Assembly (NCBI GenBank): GCA_019057975.1 | Contig: JAHLWJ010000244.1 | Location: forward strand, 1-6,816 | Length of the DNA stretch: 6,816 nucleotides | Direction: 5' to 3' | Source: Promethearchaeota archaeon | GTDB taxonomy: Archaea > Asgardarchaeota > Lokiarchaeia > Sigynarchaeales > SOKP01 | Shown: piece after piece, positions 6,048-6,816 of the stretch | Layout of the letters: every line of letters starts with the position of its first letter | Position numbering within the stretch: the stretch's first letter is position 1 | Translations under genes and position numbers: made by a program | Notes under the pieces: model-generated | What the model saw: the letters and a program-made list of their open reading frames with translations, nothing else | What the model was told of the DNA's origin: nothing | Database searches by the model: none

Positions 6048-6816
6048 ATGGGGAAAACTAAAAATAAGAGAGAAATTCAGTTTTTAAATTCGGTACTTCA
6101 AGAAATCAAGGACCACGAATCAATAAACCCTGATACAATGATCCAAACTTTTGATTTAACTAAAGTTTATAATATTACTGAAGGGATTGAAATTAGAGCC
6201 TTAAATGGTGTTAGCATAGATATTAAGAAAGGTGAATTTGTTTCAGTTATGGGACCATCAGGTTCCGGTAAAACTACCCTTTTAAATATGATTGGGGCTC
6301 TCGATAATCCTACAAGTGGGGTTGTATACATTAATAGAACAAATGTTGCTCACATGAATGATATACAGCGCACAAATTTAAGACTTAAAGAAATTGGTTT
6401 CATTTTTCAGTTTTATAATTTAGTACCAGTGCTTTCAGCTTATGAAAATGTGGAGCTTCCTATGCTTTTCGCAGGGAGAACCAAGCAAAAAATTGAAAGA
6501 AATGTTAATAAATTTCTAGAGCTCGTAGGCTTAAGCGAGAAGAAAGATCACCTTCCCTCAGAGCTTTCAGGTGGGGAGCAGCAAAGAGTCGCAATCGCAC
6601 GAGCTTTATGTAACGAACCTTCCATTCTAATCGCTGATGAACCAACGGGTGAACTGGATACTAAAAAGGGTATGGAAATAATTAAATTACTACGAGAACT
6701 TAATTTAGAGCTTAATCAAACCATCTTAATGGTCACTCATGATCCTATGGTCGGTGCTCTTGCTGAAAGAATGTTTAAAATGCGAGATGGAAAGATTATC
6801 GATACAATAATCAAAA
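6048..6816 (+). CDS. Second ABC ATP-binding protein, MacB/LolD type (3' end outside window)
   Basis: The frame stays open from ATG 6048 to the window end, giving 256 residues, and is probably almost complete. Motifs: Walker A GPSGSGKTT (69-77), Q121 in FQFYNLVP, signature LSGGEQQR (173-180), Walker B SILIADEP (192-199), GELD (201-204) and H231. All are intact, so the enzyme should hydrolyse ATP. It is clearly a paralogue of the first ATPase, with about half the aligned residues identical by eye, but has its own lysine-rich and helical N-terminal extension of about 30 residues (NKREIQFLNSVLQEIKDHES). The 16-bp gap and strong binding site show one operon. It may pair with the first ATPase as a heterodimer under the two-module permease, or serve another permease downstream. 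Confidence 0.94.
   Translation, partial: MGKTKNKREIQFLNSVLQEIKDHESINPDTMIQTFDLTKVYNITEGIEIRALNGVSIDIKKGEFVSVMGPSGSGKTTLLNMIGALDNPTSGVVYINRTNVAHMNDIQRTNLRLKEIGFIFQFYNLVPVLSAYENVELPMLFAGRTKQKIERNVNKFLELVGLSEKKDHLPSELSGGEQQRVAIARALCNEPSILIADEPTGELDTKKGMEIIKLLRELNLELNQTILMVTHDPMVGALAERMFKMRDGKIIDTIIK

Overview
This AT-rich window (about one third G+C by eye) carries a regulated ABC export locus. I think it comes from an archaeon, and the AT-rich Asgard (Loki-type) archaea are my best guess. The reasons are a TTTAAATA-type box at TATA-box distance from the regulator gene, GGTGA/GGAGGT ribosome binding sites with TTG and GTG starts, and a very large FtsX-type permease with outside loops rich in N-glycosylation sequons. 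No marker gene fixes the taxon. A TATAAT hexamer lies in the regulator's leader, so a low-GC bacterium is not excluded.

Layout: positions 1-57 look like the last codons of an upstream + strand gene. A 180-bp AT-rich gap follows, between convergent genes; it holds T-tracts and a small palindrome that could end transcription from both sides. A TetR-family regulator lies on the minus strand at 238-819. The 207-bp divergent intergenic region (820-1026) contains two near-perfect palindromes whose centres are exactly 50 bp apart. They share the core TCGA-N-CA-N-TGATCGA and are very likely the TetR operators. An 11-bp AT-rich box is also duplicated there. A + strand operon then begins: a 1386-residue FtsX/MacB-type permease (1027-5187), a possible 22-codon micro-ORF joined to both neighbours by GTGA overlaps (5184-5252), an ABC ATPase (5249-6031), and a second, related ABC ATPase (6048 to beyond the window end).

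How the parts fit: the permease reads as two four-helix FtsX modules fused in one chain through two extra helices, about 10 membrane segments in all. It could therefore act as a complete pseudo-heterodimeric membrane part, energised by one or both cytoplasmic ATPases. Both ATPases have intact catalytic motifs. The second outside region is about 650 residues. It seems to hold two MacB-core-like units, giving three in the protein with the first loop, and an inserted beta-sandwich-like segment. The TetR protein probably represses itself and the exporter and releases DNA when a ligand binds. The ligand and the exported substrate cannot be read from the sequence.
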